NCBI GenBank assembly: GCA_028752905.1
Contig: JAQNBH010000010.1
Span: 28,706,970-28,770,969, forward strand
Length of the DNA: 64,000 nucleotides
Source of the DNA: Cladorhizidae sp. MBARI D1340-BT2
Lineage: Eukaryota; Porifera; Demospongiae; Poecilosclerida; Cladorhizidae
Reading direction: 5' to 3'
A program made the translations under genes and the position numbers. The notes below the pieces were generated by a model, which saw only the letters and a program-made list of their open reading frames with translations, did not search any database and was not told the origin of the DNA. Numbering within the stretch: the stretch's first letter is position 1; the number at the start of each line of letters is the position of its first letter. Shown piece after piece: positions 32,898 through 46,600 of the stretch.

Positions 32898-35800
32898 CGT
32901 ATGTTGCATTGTCTAGCATAGTCAGCTTTCATTAGGCTGTAAGTACATAATGATATTCATCATTTGTGGTCGTTGCTTAGCAACCTAAGCTGACCACAGT
33001 GATTGTCGACACCAATGCTATCCCATCAACCATGGTTGCTAGGGACTTTAGTGCATTCCTGATTTAATATTGATTTTTATTTGCACCCGAGTCCAATAAA
33101 AAAAAAATGCTGCCTAAACCTGACGGTGAATGGGTTAAAAGTCCCTCTTCAAGCTGTTGCCAAACTAGTTTAATCTTCCTCAACTCAGTGAGATAATGTG
33201 CCATAGCAATTTTTTCAACCTACTAAACTGCCTCAACCCAATGTGATATTGGTCCAGTCTGTGTCCCAATTGAGCTATTGTTATAATCTACTTCACTTCC
33301 TCAATCCAGCCTAATGTTCTTCCAGTGTACGGCCCCATGTATCTTTTCTCAGCCTTCTTCAACACAGTATGATATTTATCGAGTGTGTAGCACTATGGAA
33401 TTATTATCAACTAAAGTACCCCAAACCAGAAAACTATGTTGTAAAAGATTGGCTATATCTTTGTTATTCTTGTTATTAGATTTTGATATCTGCTGCTATT
33501 GACAATCTTAGAAGCATATCAAGGGTAAGTATGCCATAGTTTCCAGTGCATCATTTGTTCACTGCATGATGACAACTGAAAAAATGTTATTCAAATGGTT
33601 AACCTATAATTATATGTACATCATTATCAAAGTTTGCAAAGTTCAGTGTTCTCATATGTAGTTCCCAGGCCACATCCATACACATCATGGAGGTGTATGT
33701 TTTCTTCTAAATATTTAAGGCAACAAGCACTAATTTAAATGTAACCAGGCAATAGCCGAGTGTTACAGCTAATAGCTACAGCTGTGATGTATGAGGTATT
33801 GGTGCATGCATTGGCCAATTTGACTGACTCTATTAATTCTAGAATATTGTAAAGTGCATACTCAGCACACTTTATAAAGCTCTACATAGACTATAATTAT
33901 TGGTTGGCTATACAGTTCATAGCAGTACTGGCACATGATGTTAGAATACTGTACTTCAGGTTGAGGTAAGTATAATTCTATGCAGAATATACTTTGTAGT
34001 TGGTATCAGATGGTCTTATCTTTTATCTCAGGGAGGTGATACTGAGGCTGGTGTGCGTGCCTTAATTTTTTTGGATTCATTTGCTCTCAGAGGATATAAT
34101 TCAAGTTTTGGGAAAGTATCTAATGACATCTTTAGTAAGGGAATAGTTTTGTATTATAAATCTGTCTTTATATAATATACAATATCACAATATGCATGGT
34201 GTGTTTTAGCCGGTTAATTATAGTAGTATAAAAATTAAGTGGGTTCATATTAAAGTACTTTTGGTCAACTCTATATTCTTGTTTACCATCTCTAATTTTG
34301 GGGTAATTATCTAGCCAAATAACACATTGGTCAAACATTTTCTTTTATAAGGTGCACATCACAAGCAATATAATGAGGGTAGAGCACAGAAGCATTATTC
34401 ACACTGGTAGCTCTGGTGGTCCGGTCAGTCCAGATTTGTCCCTACTACGTTTACCAGCACATTACTAATTTTGTGAGTGTGGTCATTAGGAGATGAATGC
34501 ACATTTTTGTGCTGTTTACGCCAGCTAGTGATTAACAGCAGTTAACAACATTCAGTAAAAGTACCTGCATTGCAAAAAAAAAGTTTGAACAATTTGGTTT
34601 TCACAAAAATTTCATGGATAAACTTACCAATAATAGCATGTCCTTGAATAATAGATGCTGCTGGGTTGCTATATACCCTTGAAGAGTAAGCACAGCTCAA
34701 GTGTAAATACAAGGTCCCCTCAAATAGTAGGCACAGCTAGTAAGCTCAGAACTTGGGAGTAATCAAGGAAATAATTTGATGTTGCCAATGATTTTGTAGG
34801 TGAGGGTGATGTAGACAAGAGTTTTAATAACTTCCTGACACAAATGTGCAAAATCAGTATTACCGATATCAGCATGAATCAGAGGTGGCTCTGGCTGTTT
34901 GAAACATCAGAGTAGTAACTGGGTGTGCTCTGGGTGTGGCTTTACTTTAATTATTGCACACACAACTGCAGAATGAATTTCATCTTGGTTTGGTTGATGT
35001 ATGAACACTTGAGATAGAAGTTTAAAGTTTTCTCCCTAAGGAATTTAATCTTAGTATTCACAATGATTACATCTAGCTCATGGAGTATCTATGTGAACAG
35101 CACGACTGAAAGATTGTTCTCACATTAGGCTAATCAAATCCTTTCATCATGAAATAAGTTTTGTTTGTACTAGCATACTATTTCAGTAGCAGTGATATGC
35201 TTGAAATTTTTTCTTCTTTGTATATATATATAGCAAGAGTCTAGTTATTTCCTGGCTAAATGGCCTATTGAGACAAAAATCTTGTTTCCATCTAAAACAA
35301 TTATGTCAAAATTTTATAATTCTTTTTAAAGACATATAATTATATGTGCTTTATTTAGTAATGTGGACACCTGTTTGAAATTAACTACCTGTTTTATGGT
35401 TCGAAGTGGGTAATATTTGTTACATCTAAAAGACAAAAAAATTGTCCACTGGTATATAGATGGCTATGCTTTATTCACAAAGTGAATCAAAATAGCTACA
35501 GCGACTAGAGACAATATGAAATTATTAATCAATTCAAAGATCCTTATGAAAATAGCTACCATCTTCATTGATCACATTGAATGTGAAACATTATTTTCAT
35601 AGACACCCTCACCATAGTAAGTATGCACTTAAAGTTAAAGGCTACAGCTAACAGTGGAGTAGGTTCCTAGCATTATAAGTAGTATGATATATGTGATGGA
35701 GCTATCACATACTGAAAACTCTCCAAATACTTATTTGAAACATGAAATTAGTTGCTAAAAACGTAGTACTACTCTATCTTGTCAACCATAGAGTTTACTG

Positions 35801-38800
35801 TTTGGCCTTATTCAAAATTGGTTGCTTTCGTCTGCTGCATTATCACAATAAATTTTCATCTCTACAGCTGCTCTACATTCTTACTAGTATTCTTGTGGTT
35901 TATCGCCAAAGCAAAAAAAATATTTGGCAATGCATTATTTTGGTTTAAGTATGTTGGACTAATAATTTATAATTATCACAGAATTTCCTAGAAACTGTGA
36001 GTGATCCTTTAACTGTCAATTTTCAATACTCAATAATAATAATTATATCACAAGCTATCCGGCATTAACTCCTAATTATTTTTCAGTACTCTGACATGTG
36101 TATAATTTATATTTAATTGTATATCTTTCATAGTTTGCGAAAATAATATTTTATATTTTGAAGGTTGATGGACCAGTATATTATAAGGAATATATTTTAT
36201 TATTATGTCACCATGGCAATGGTTGATTTCATCGATATGGATGAATTAACTGCCATGCCCCCTAAATTTAAGAAAATGACAGATGCAGCTTTCAAAATGT
36301 GTGGCCACACTGTAGTAGTCAAGACCGACACTTCTATAGAGAGATAATTGGGCTAGTGGATGTTAAGTGATGTACCACAGATGAATGTGGGCGTTGACCT
36401 CAAACTGATAGAACTCACTAACTAACAGTCATATGAAATTGTCAAAGCAGATACATAATAGTAAGAACTATAGAAAAAATATGGTTATTGTGGACTTTTA
36501 ATTGATAAATAAATAAATAAATAAAATAAAATATAGAATAAAATGGGGAAACCACCCCCACCACACAGATCAATTTGGGCGTTGACCTCAAACTGATAGA
36601 ACTCACTAACTAACCATCATATGAAATTGTCAAAGCTGATTACATAATAATAAAAAGCAACACTTAGAACTATAGAAAGAATATGGCAATACAATTATTG
36701 TGGACTATTTAATTGATGTCTGATACTCGCCGATGAGATTTAAAATCTTAGAATAATTCTGTATTAGTTTTTCCAATGCTATTCCAGCCTGGCGTCCTAT
36801 TAGGTAACTTTCTGGCTTTTCTAAACTAATTTTGAAGGCATGTTCATGAAGGAAATACTCCAGCTGTTGTTTTTTTCATCTCGAAAGGGTGTTTGGACAA
36901 CTCCTCTTTCACATCATCGACTTTCATTTTGGTGTGATATCATCCCCTCTGTTTAAGGACATCAATCATCATTCCCCAGGGAATTCTGACGTAATGATCT
37001 ATTTGATTGGGTACCAATTTTGTCATAGAAATTGGCTTTCCTACAAAATATGTATCATGCATTAAAGGTTGACGACCACCTTCTTCGGCATTCATGCGAT
37101 TTACATTCAGTGAATTGTCAGCAAAGGCCATATGGCAACCACTTTGGTCGAAAACCCAATATAGCTTCTCCTATCTTCACCACCTTTTTCATTTGTTTAA
37201 TAAATTTATCTCCAGTCCAATATCCATCACGCAATTCTCCATATTCCAAGCACTGTCGAGCACCTGTAATGATACCTGGATTATTCAGTTTTGCAACATC
37301 AAGAACAATATTATTGTTCTTGAGTCATACAAAGATATCCATCTTTATCTGTTATAAAATCAGAGACCATATTGCCTGATCCTCGGCTTTTTGCGCGAAT
37401 GATTAGACTCTCTGGACTACCCCACTGCAAGGATTCATCATTTGCATTCAAGGCTGACTCATCATGAAAAATGAAGATATTATTTTCACAACGCGTCAAG
37501 GAGGGTGACTCTATATCATCAAGGAAATGCAGCTTTTGGATCATCATTGGTGCTAACTCCTTGGTCAAAAAGCCACATCAACTAACTGCCTCAGGAACCG
37601 TTTGCAATGTGTACGACATCGGGATGCTCATATCCATATATGTAGACACCTTTTTTCTTGTCTAAAGCTGGGAACCCCAGCTCATGCAGCCAACATCTGG
37701 CTGTTTGTAAACGTATTTTTCTCGGATATCCAGGATCAAGGATGCTGTTAGAGAGAAGGGTCTCATTTACCCACCGACAAAATCTTAAAGCAGTCATACT
37801 TGGCTTTCCCTTGACAACCGCATTGAATGAACATAATCATTGGCTGCTTCATTAATCTCCTCATTTTTCCAAAGTAAGCCATGCCTCTGGTACTTTCCTT
37901 GCAAACGATCTGTAAAAGTACCTTGAATAGTGAAAAAGAGGTTTTTTCCATTCCCTAATTGTCTGTTCACTTCTATCAAGCAATGAGCCAATAATTTCTG
38001 CAGCTTCACCTATCATCATGCCTTTGTGAATGGCAGAGAGTCATAGCTAAGGACATCAGATCATCTCAGGATAAAATTAATGTGATTGTCCAATCTTGTA
38101 TATGCTCATCCAACAAGATTTCTTCAGTGATCTCTAAATCGGTAGGGGTGGCAGAGGAACCAATAAGTTGTATAGAGGAAGAAGGAGAGAAGGAAGAGGT
38201 TGATAAGAAGAAATAGGAGAAGAGTGATGCCAGTAGAGGTCATTAGTATACAGGTGAGGAGAAGATACAGTAGCCTGTTCATCAATCCTTGGCTGTGTTT
38301 GCATCCTAGCTTTCATTAAATGTAGCATTCTCTTTTTAGGTGGCATGTTGGTAAAGGTATTGCACAAAAGTTTGTTGACAAATTTCGATGTGCTTTATTT
38401 AGAATTATTTACCTAACCAGCACCTTTTAATTTTTTTTATGATTAGGATTCTCTAGAGCATGCTAAGCATTTCGTTGAACCCTTATCAAGGAAAATTTTC
38501 AACCATTCAGAAAATATGGCTGGTATTATGTGAGCACCTCAGAAACTAATGCCTTTGTACCGTATGGTGTTGGATTGTATCTTTGAGAAGTTGTGTGTAT
38601 AGATGGAGTGTATTAGTACCTATATGTAGATGTGTGGAGATTATGCATGTATGTAGACATGTTTCATGAATATGGTTCAGTGGTCATGTGTAGTCTACAA
38701 ATGCTTTGACATACTTCAAACAAGGATGCACTCCCAAAATTAGACAGATATATATCAGAGTTATTTTCACATGAGCTCTTATGGATGATTTGTTGAGATG

Positions 38801-40663
38801 TGAAGGGGTCAGATGCAGATATCTGATCACTGGATTATAACTGATTGCAGGTATTAACTAGTGGTAATTATGAACTTTGAACATGCTTTAACATGTAGTT
38901 ATGGATGTCAGAGATTTCTCACCTGAAAATTACATGAAATCTGGGAAAGAATTGGAGGTATTACGGGAACCTGAAGGCACAATATCCTTGCCAGTGGAAC
39001 TATTCTCGGCATTTACTTCAGAACATACACCAGGTAACAAAAAATGTGGCTATTTTAACTGTAAATTGTAGGGTAAGGTTGAGAAATACCTATAATGTAT
39101 GTATATATTTTATTCCTGATGTATTGCTAAGTGGGAAAATAGTTCCAATTCTATTACCATTGTCATTCTTTCATATTGAATTTTTGGGGTTTTTTTGGTG
39201 GATAGAGTAGCATTAAATAGAATACTACATTAGCTAGAATACACAATATGTCAATTCGTACATTCTCTTATATTATGTATATAAAATTTCGAATTAGTGT
39301 ATGGCTTGCTTGCCACCTAAGCTAGGCAATGGGCAGGTTGTGATTAAATTCATACAAATTATAAACCACACTTCATGATTACATTTTACCACCAGTAGGC
39401 AGCTCAACTTTGCTATATTTAGAGAGACATCATTTTGCAGATGCTAGATCAGCATGCTTGGATAGAATGATCATCTTTTTTTTGCTCTACCATTCAGCAT
39501 ATGTAACAAAAGTCAATTGCCATATTGTGGTGTTGTTTAGCTAGTCCAATTTTTTTAGGAAACCCTCGGGTTACAGTGAAATCTGTAATCATGCAGCTAT
39601 CACATGATCTCATCATGTAGTGCCTGTTATATTGTTGCAAGTGTAATCTCTTCAGACACATGACTTCATATATTTGCTGGTATTAGTCAAAAAACATAGC
39701 CAGACCCGCTCTCAGGCTAGACAGTGAATGTACATTCCACAACTTAACTCCACAATTGGCTTCAACACAACTTTACGTACAAAGTCAAAATAACTAAAAG
39801 TTTTTTAACCAACTCACCTATGACAAATGCACCTTTATGCTCACTGAAATTATGTTACACCTGCTAAGAGAAGGGTTATTGAAAGTATCCTAAACAAAGA
39901 TGTCACGGAATGAGGTAGAAAAAAGTGCAGCTAGCTAAAACTAATACACTCATCTTCATCTTTAAAAAATTTAACTTAAAAGCTGGAAGAGTTGGAGAAG
40001 GGGGGGTTTGGTTTTGTTTACTACTTGTGTGACTTGATAATTACGTTAAATTTTGTAGGGATTCGTGTTGCTTGTTTTATCTTCAAGAATCTATCTGGAA
40101 TTTTGCCAGAAGGCACTGATGACAAGAACACCAAGTAAGATTGTGTAAAATTGTTTATGTTACTATGGTTAAATTGATGTGAAGCTAATAAAAAGGTTAA
40201 CAGCTTTCATGATGAATTTCATAATGTTTCAAGTTTTGCAAAATAATTTGTATTAAAATTGAAATATATAATGAGGTAAAGTGATATCTCAATCCTTCAA
40301 TTATCAAAGCAAGGGGTAAGGTTTTGTGAAGGGAGGGGATGAAACTCATGGCATATTTCTGAATGTAGATGTATGTTTCATCAAATGGCAATAACATGCT
40401 AATTATTGCAGTCGCACTAGTCTGGGCTCTCCTGTTGTGTCAACCACTCTGGGATGCATGGGCAGAAGTTGTAGCTCCAGTAATTATACGTTGGAAAAAC
40501 GTATTAAAATTGAAATTCAACCTTTTAGCAATTCCGTAAGTTATACAAAAACTAGTGCACATGCACATATCCACCACCATCATAATTATATGGTTATTAC
40601 TGATTCTTTAATTTTTCAGGGTGATAAGAAGGTACAAGGCTTATTCTTCTTTGATTTAGTAGA
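30569..40663 (+). CDS. Receptor ectodomain exons: GAIN domain
   Basis: Seven exons. The first encodes FVSSLLNGGVSEESLQVLLQ and a following PLPQEISE helix. Next come ILISAAIDNLRSISR, then GVRALIFLDSFALRGYNSS joined in phase to the VSNDIF and MDVRDFSPENY part. After that come TISLPVELFSAFTSE (a typical GAIN strand), IRVACFIFKNLSGILPEG, a region with two Cys (GCMGRSCSSSNYT), RIKIEIQPFSNS and VQGLFFFDLVE leading into the GPS. The helical first part and strand-rich second part match GAIN subdomains A and B. The 34,032 exon is taken to use the donor at 34,135 (TTTA then GTAAGG), because the earlier GTATCT would put the next exon out of frame. Confidence 0.85.
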
Positions 40664-43600
40664 GTAAGTCATAATTAAACCATTACTACTGTAATATGCT
40701 GTAGTCACTGATATAAATAGAGCCTTCATAAAATTCATACGGGTTAATATGTTAGTCATTTATGATTATCTTTATTTGCTTACTAAAAAATGTGTACATT
40801 ATTTATTATAAATTTCATGGTTTTTATAAAGTATCACTATAGCTATTTAAATGTGGTGTGAATAATCCTTTGGGCAGTTTTCTAGCAATTTAGGGTTAGA
40901 AGTGGTCACAAAACATCCAGATATTACAGTATATCTATATCCACCAATAGTATGTCTCAGTACTCAGGCAAAGAAAAATGGAGTTGAAGATTTTTCTTCA
41001 ATATATTTTTTATATCAAAAATGAATCATTTGGTTTTCATCAGGCAAACCGCAAAAATGCTGTACTTTATATTCACTGGCAATGTGTTTGAAGTGATTCA
41101 TGACTTCTAAATCCTATGAAAGTATAAGCACAGTCAATCAGAGAGATAATGATGGTTATGGTGGTAGCTTTGTCCTCATCTTGTTTCTGATGAAGACTTA
41201 AATATTCGGTGTAAAAATAGCATGAATGGAAAGTTCTTCAGTAATATTAATAATAACTAATCACTTCTCAACTTTTGAATTTACCATGCTAGTTGTTGTA
41301 CATACACCTCACATCTCTCTTTTCTTATCTCCTTCCCCTCATTTCCTCCACCCATTCCACTGCTGCTACTGCAATACTTTGCCCACTTGTCTCAGGAATA
41401 TCTGGCTATCTAGAGGTTGTAGCTGCAATTCCACATTGTCGAAATCTTCCCTCTTCGTCTGTGAGTGTGATCACCTTACTCATTTTGCCATCTTGCTCAG
41501 TCCAGGTTTAGAGGTGAGTATACCGGATTAAATGATTTTCCTACCAATATTTATTGCACAAGCCACATTATCTAATAGGGATATTCTCAGCAATTCAGCC
41601 ACACCCGATGCCGTCTCCTTTCTTTTTTCAATGTTTTCTCTTTCTTGCTGATTTTTAAAACTCCTCTCCCACCTCATCAAATCTCAATTTTTTTATTTTG
41701 GCACATCTTCTTTCTCGCATCCATTCTTCTGCATCCTCTACTATCACACTTTTCTGCCAAACTTCTCTACTCCTGATCCTTTCTCTTCTTATAGCTTTCA
41801 CCTTTTCTTCCTTTTACACCAGATTGATCCTACAAACAAGTTGGTTTTGGGAACCATCGGCTATGTCGGAGTTGCCATCTCAGTATTCTGCATGATTGCC
41901 ACAATTTTTATCCTCACCTTTCTCAAGTAAGTATAATCCCAAATTGTTGTGAAGCTGTCCCCCCAAAATATCTTAATGTGAAATTCATCTTCAATATCTT
42001 GTATCCTCTATATATATTATACTTAGAAGGTAGTTTGCTGATGAAGGCTACAAATAGTGCTCAATGCTGTGTTAAAGCAGAGCTATTGAATAGAAAAGTA
42101 TTGGGAGGGTAGTCCTACTTTAGTTTAATGATTGTCCCTGATGATTGCATTAGCATAAAACTATAGTAGGACTTGCCATCCCAATACTTTTTTATATAAA
42201 ATTATATTATATAAATTTCCTTTTTCCCACATTACAACATGCGTAAAAGATGTCTTTTTGCCACAACTTTACTTCCCGAAGACTCCAAGCTGCATTTCAA
42301 CAACTAATCCACTTCTCATTCATATAAATGTATCTAGCTGAGTCTGCGAGCTGCTGCACTCTTTTTGACCAAGTAATGACCAGATAGTTTTCCATAAGTT
42401 TACTCTTACGATAATAGTTAACAGACCAGACTTTCAGTTAGCTACTCAAGATACATGTCAATGATTCTGTTTCCATATAAACTTACTCTTGTGACAATAA
42501 TTAACAGCAGAGGATTGAGCTAAATCACAAGGCAGTTGCATGTTTTTACATCAAGAAGTGATCAGTTTGATGGAGTTTTCTCTTGTAACTATAGTTAACT
42601 GCACAGAGCTTATAACCAAAATCAGTTAACTACTTCTGATGCATGTGCCTATGTATTTTATAAGCATATAATGTAGCTATACTTGTTTAATAATAATATG
42701 TTGAATAATATGATTTATGATTGGTTTGTTCTGAGTCATAATGAGTAACTTTCTGAGGTGGCTGTTTGACTACAACAATGAATGGAAAAAAGATAAAAAG
42801 ATTTATTTTAAAAAAATATTGGATTGAATAAGTCAAAACAGAGAAACAAGAATACCAATTTAAACCACCAAGATTTACATGACACTTAAATTATTAACAC
42901 AATGAAGACAAAATTATAATATCTCTATTACAATTATTTGGATTTCATTATACAGTGGTCCCTCCGTATTAAGACCCTCCCAAGTAAGACCACCTCTATT
43001 ATAAGACCATTTTGGCTTGCTCCCGGTTGGCTGCCTTTATTTTGCCCCTCCCAAGTAAGACCCTCTAAGATAAGTCCACCTCTCTTATAAGACCACTTGG
43101 CTGGGTCAATATCCTCCCAAGTAAGACCAAGCATCCAAGAATACAGTGAATTTAGTTTTTTGTTTGAAGATCTACCTTCCATTAACTGTGAAAGATCAGG
43201 AACTGGTACATATTTACATCTGCATTGATCCAAAGAGGGACCTCGGCATCGAGTATGAGGCACATGCCAAGGCATGGATGAGCACTCACATCTGGGAGCA
43301 GTGGCTCAAGCGCACCAACAATAAGATGCTTGCCAAGGGCCGGAAGATCATCATCTTCATTGACAACTGCTCAGCGCACTCAGATATCAACCTCAAGCTA
43401 GTCTTCCTGCCCGCCAACACCACCTCTAAGCTTCAGCCTATAGATGCTGGCATCATCCAGGCCATGAAGCTGGTCTACTGGAAGCAGATGATCCGCTATA
43501 TTCTCCGGCTCAGGACGACACTGTGAATGCCGATGGTGGTTGCACTGAGAAAATGAGCTCGCTTGTCAAGAAGGTGGACGTTCTGATGGCGATCTACTGG

Positions 43601-46600
43601 CTCAAATAGGCCTGGGATGACCTCCACGTGTCCACCATCAAGAAGTGCTTTAAGAAGTGTGGCTTCACGACCACCACTGCCCCTGCTGCTGAAGTCGAGG
43701 AGTCATAAATGCGCAGGATGTGACACTGCCGAAGGCTACGCCAACATCGACAGCGAGGTGCTCACCAGTGAGGACCACTATGACCCTGCCCAAACATGCC
43801 CTCGCCACTCCTGCTGACTCCTCGCCTGAGGAGCCTGAGTCAGATGATGAGGAGAATGGCCCCATGCCCACTCCTGTGACTGTGTCAGAGGTGTTCCAGA
43901 TGGTGTGCAAGCTGTGTGACTTTGCCACTCATCGAGGCATTCCCAAGCTTGTGACAGGTGCTGATTCTATCGAGCAGATGGTCATCGAGAACAGGATGGA
44001 GCGGACTGTCCAGTCCAGTATCTCAGACTTTCTGTGTCCTAAGGACACTGCATGAGTCTAATGTCCAATACATACATGTGTACAATGATAACCAATGTCA
44101 TTCCAAGACACACCCATAATTCCAAATGAGAATACAGTATCTTGTCTTGGGAGCTTGCAGTTGGTTTAATATTATGAATGTGTGTACACTACACAATAAA
44201 ATCCACTGAGCAATTCTTTGTGAGACCCCTGCCATGCCCTAGAGCGATATTCCCAAGTAAGACCACCTCTCTAATAAGACCAGTTGGAAGTGCTCCCTGG
44301 GTGGTCTTACTAGGGAGGGACCACTGTACTACAAAATGGTCCTCTAAATATTTGTAGTCTATATATCGTAAATTTTTAAGCATGTCAATCCAACATTTGT
44401 CATCTATTGTATGACTTTCTTGAATCAACTTAAATATGTTCCCTTTCTATTTGAGAATATTGATCAGGAAAAATATATATTATATAAACAATTTTTGTTA
44501 TATCTACATACATATTTAATATAGCATAATTATATTTTTAACAATTAACATTTCAAACAAACTGGAAAACAAATACAATAAATTTCAATGAATCAGATTT
44601 ATTAAGGAAATGCAAACCAAAACTGCATTTTCTATGCCATTCAAGTGTACAGCAAAGCAAAATCATACCAGAAATCCATGGTTTCTTGTGGTTATGATTT
44701 TGGAGATCCATAGATTCTTCACACTTTATTGATGTATAGTTCAAATAATAGATCTCTCTGTGTGCTCTCCCTTGGTTGTAAAAGCTCTATTGGTATTGTA
44801 TTTGTACATGCCAGGAAGAGACAAATCATAATGGAAGTTACAATCGTTAGACATCTACTTTTTTTAAATTCTTTTGTTCTAACTTCTCCCTTCAAACTGG
44901 AAGTAAAGATGCATTAGCACAATTTTTTAATATTAATAATGAAGACTAGAGCATATATCAGTCTATAAGAACACTCAGTTAAGAATTACTAGTGCACACA
45001 TTGTGAATGGTGTCTGAGTATATTCCCATACATCTGATTACAGTCACCAGGTAATGCTTGATTTGATGAGATGTGATTTGTGCTTCATATGTACAGCATA
45101 AACATAACTTATAGGTTACAATGACCTTCTCAATAATCAACTTGAAATTTACTCTCTCAGCATTTCGACTAGATGCTCTAGCCTTCATCAGGAATAAACA
45201 TCATTCTAGATGAAGGTTAGAGCATACATTAAGAGAGTAAATTTGAAGTTGGTTATTGAGAACGTTATTTAATTTTGTTACGTCAACTGAGAGTCTGTTG
45301 AAAGCCTATAGTTTCCACAAATCAAGAAACTTAGACTTTATTGGTTTTATCTCTGATGCTGGCAATGTGAGTTAAATAATTGATAAGTGGTACACATAAT
45401 ACTAGTAGTACAGTTGAAGTTATGTTGATGAATTTGAAATATGATCATCTTCCCGCTTTTATTTATATATGGGCCAACGTGGCCAAGAAATATGCTTATC
45501 GAAGTAGACATAGCATAGAACAATGCATAATTAAGGTCAATTTTTTTTCAATGGTGTTGAACTGTCATAATTAATTCGGTTTAGAACACGTACTTTACTA
45601 CCAATCAGGTCCAGCCAACTACTATACTATTACTAACACTGATCTCTCTGCAGGGCACTGCGTGGCATGCGCACATTTATCCATGTCAACCTATGTGTCT
45701 GCCTCGGTATATCTCAAGTCATCTTCATTTCTGCTGTCGATAAAACTGCCATAAAGGTCAGATATTTAGTTTAAATTAGTAATTTCTGTTATATACGTTA
45801 GGTACCTCTGCAATAGAGGTAATACTTTTTCATTTTTTTAAGTCATCCTACTTTCAAAATTATCAATTATACCTATTTCAGTAGTTAAAAATAGTGCACC
45901 CTCCATTTTCATTATGACCAACTTGTTTATTTGTCCATATTTCAAATTTTGTTCTCTGGCTGTTCTGTTTGCTCAAACAAATATGCATGATATAATTATA
46001 TTTAGCCAAAAATATATATTTTGTTGCTTGTAGGAGTTGTGTGAAGCTATAGCTATTGCACTTCATTACTTCTGGCTCACAACATTCATGTGGATGCTGA
46101 TGGAGGGTGTGGTCTTATATGTAGCTCTCGTACGTGTATTCATCAAGCGAAAGTTTCTTTACATAATTGCTTTCACTGTGGCAAGTTACGGCATGCCTGC
46201 CATCTACGTGTTCGGCGTGGCTGTGCCGTTAGGTTTTACCACCAAGGATGACCAGGGACGTCCTCAATATGGACGCTCCAACGTGTCTGATGCGTAAGTC
46301 AAGGAATGCTGCAAGATCAATATTGTATTAATGCATATGTACTTGTGTTGCATATATTGTGTGATTACTTAGTGGTTTCAAATTGGTTTAGTATATGAAT
46401 AATGACTAAGTAAGTCTGCGACAATGATGTAAACTTTGCCAGATAAGCAAAGACAACTAGTTTCAAACAATTTAAATTATCAGATTTTTTTTTTTCCCCC
46501 ATTTTTTAAATTAATTGCGTACGTCCGAAAGTCCGAGATACTAGTATGTTGTAGATACTAGTATGTTGTATAATATATCAATCAGTAATCTGATTTAAAG

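Larger units (their letters stand above)
31075..33134 (+). mobile_element. piggyBac element with TTAA target duplication
   Basis: Left end TTAA then CCCACTCACTGTCA; right end TGACGGTGAATGGG then TTAA, so the 14-bp inverted ends differ at two positions. A palindrome GCGTATATATACGC lies just inside the left end. It encodes an acidic transposase N-terminus and the C-terminal Cys-rich finger but lacks the catalytic core. An AT microsatellite lies at about 32,866-32,896. It sits in an intron of the receptor gene. Confidence 0.9.

Noticed and set aside
34116..34121. Donor GTATCT for the 34,032 exon
   Set aside because: Leads to a stop in the next exon; GTAAGG at 34,135 gives the required phase 1.
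36165..36347. 60-codon + strand frame in a receptor intron
   Set aside because: No known motif, and it fails to join receptor exons in phase.
41501..41508. Donor CAG/GTTTAG at the end of the GPS exon
   Set aside because: Would put TM1 out of frame; GTGAGT at 41,514 restores phase 0 exactly.
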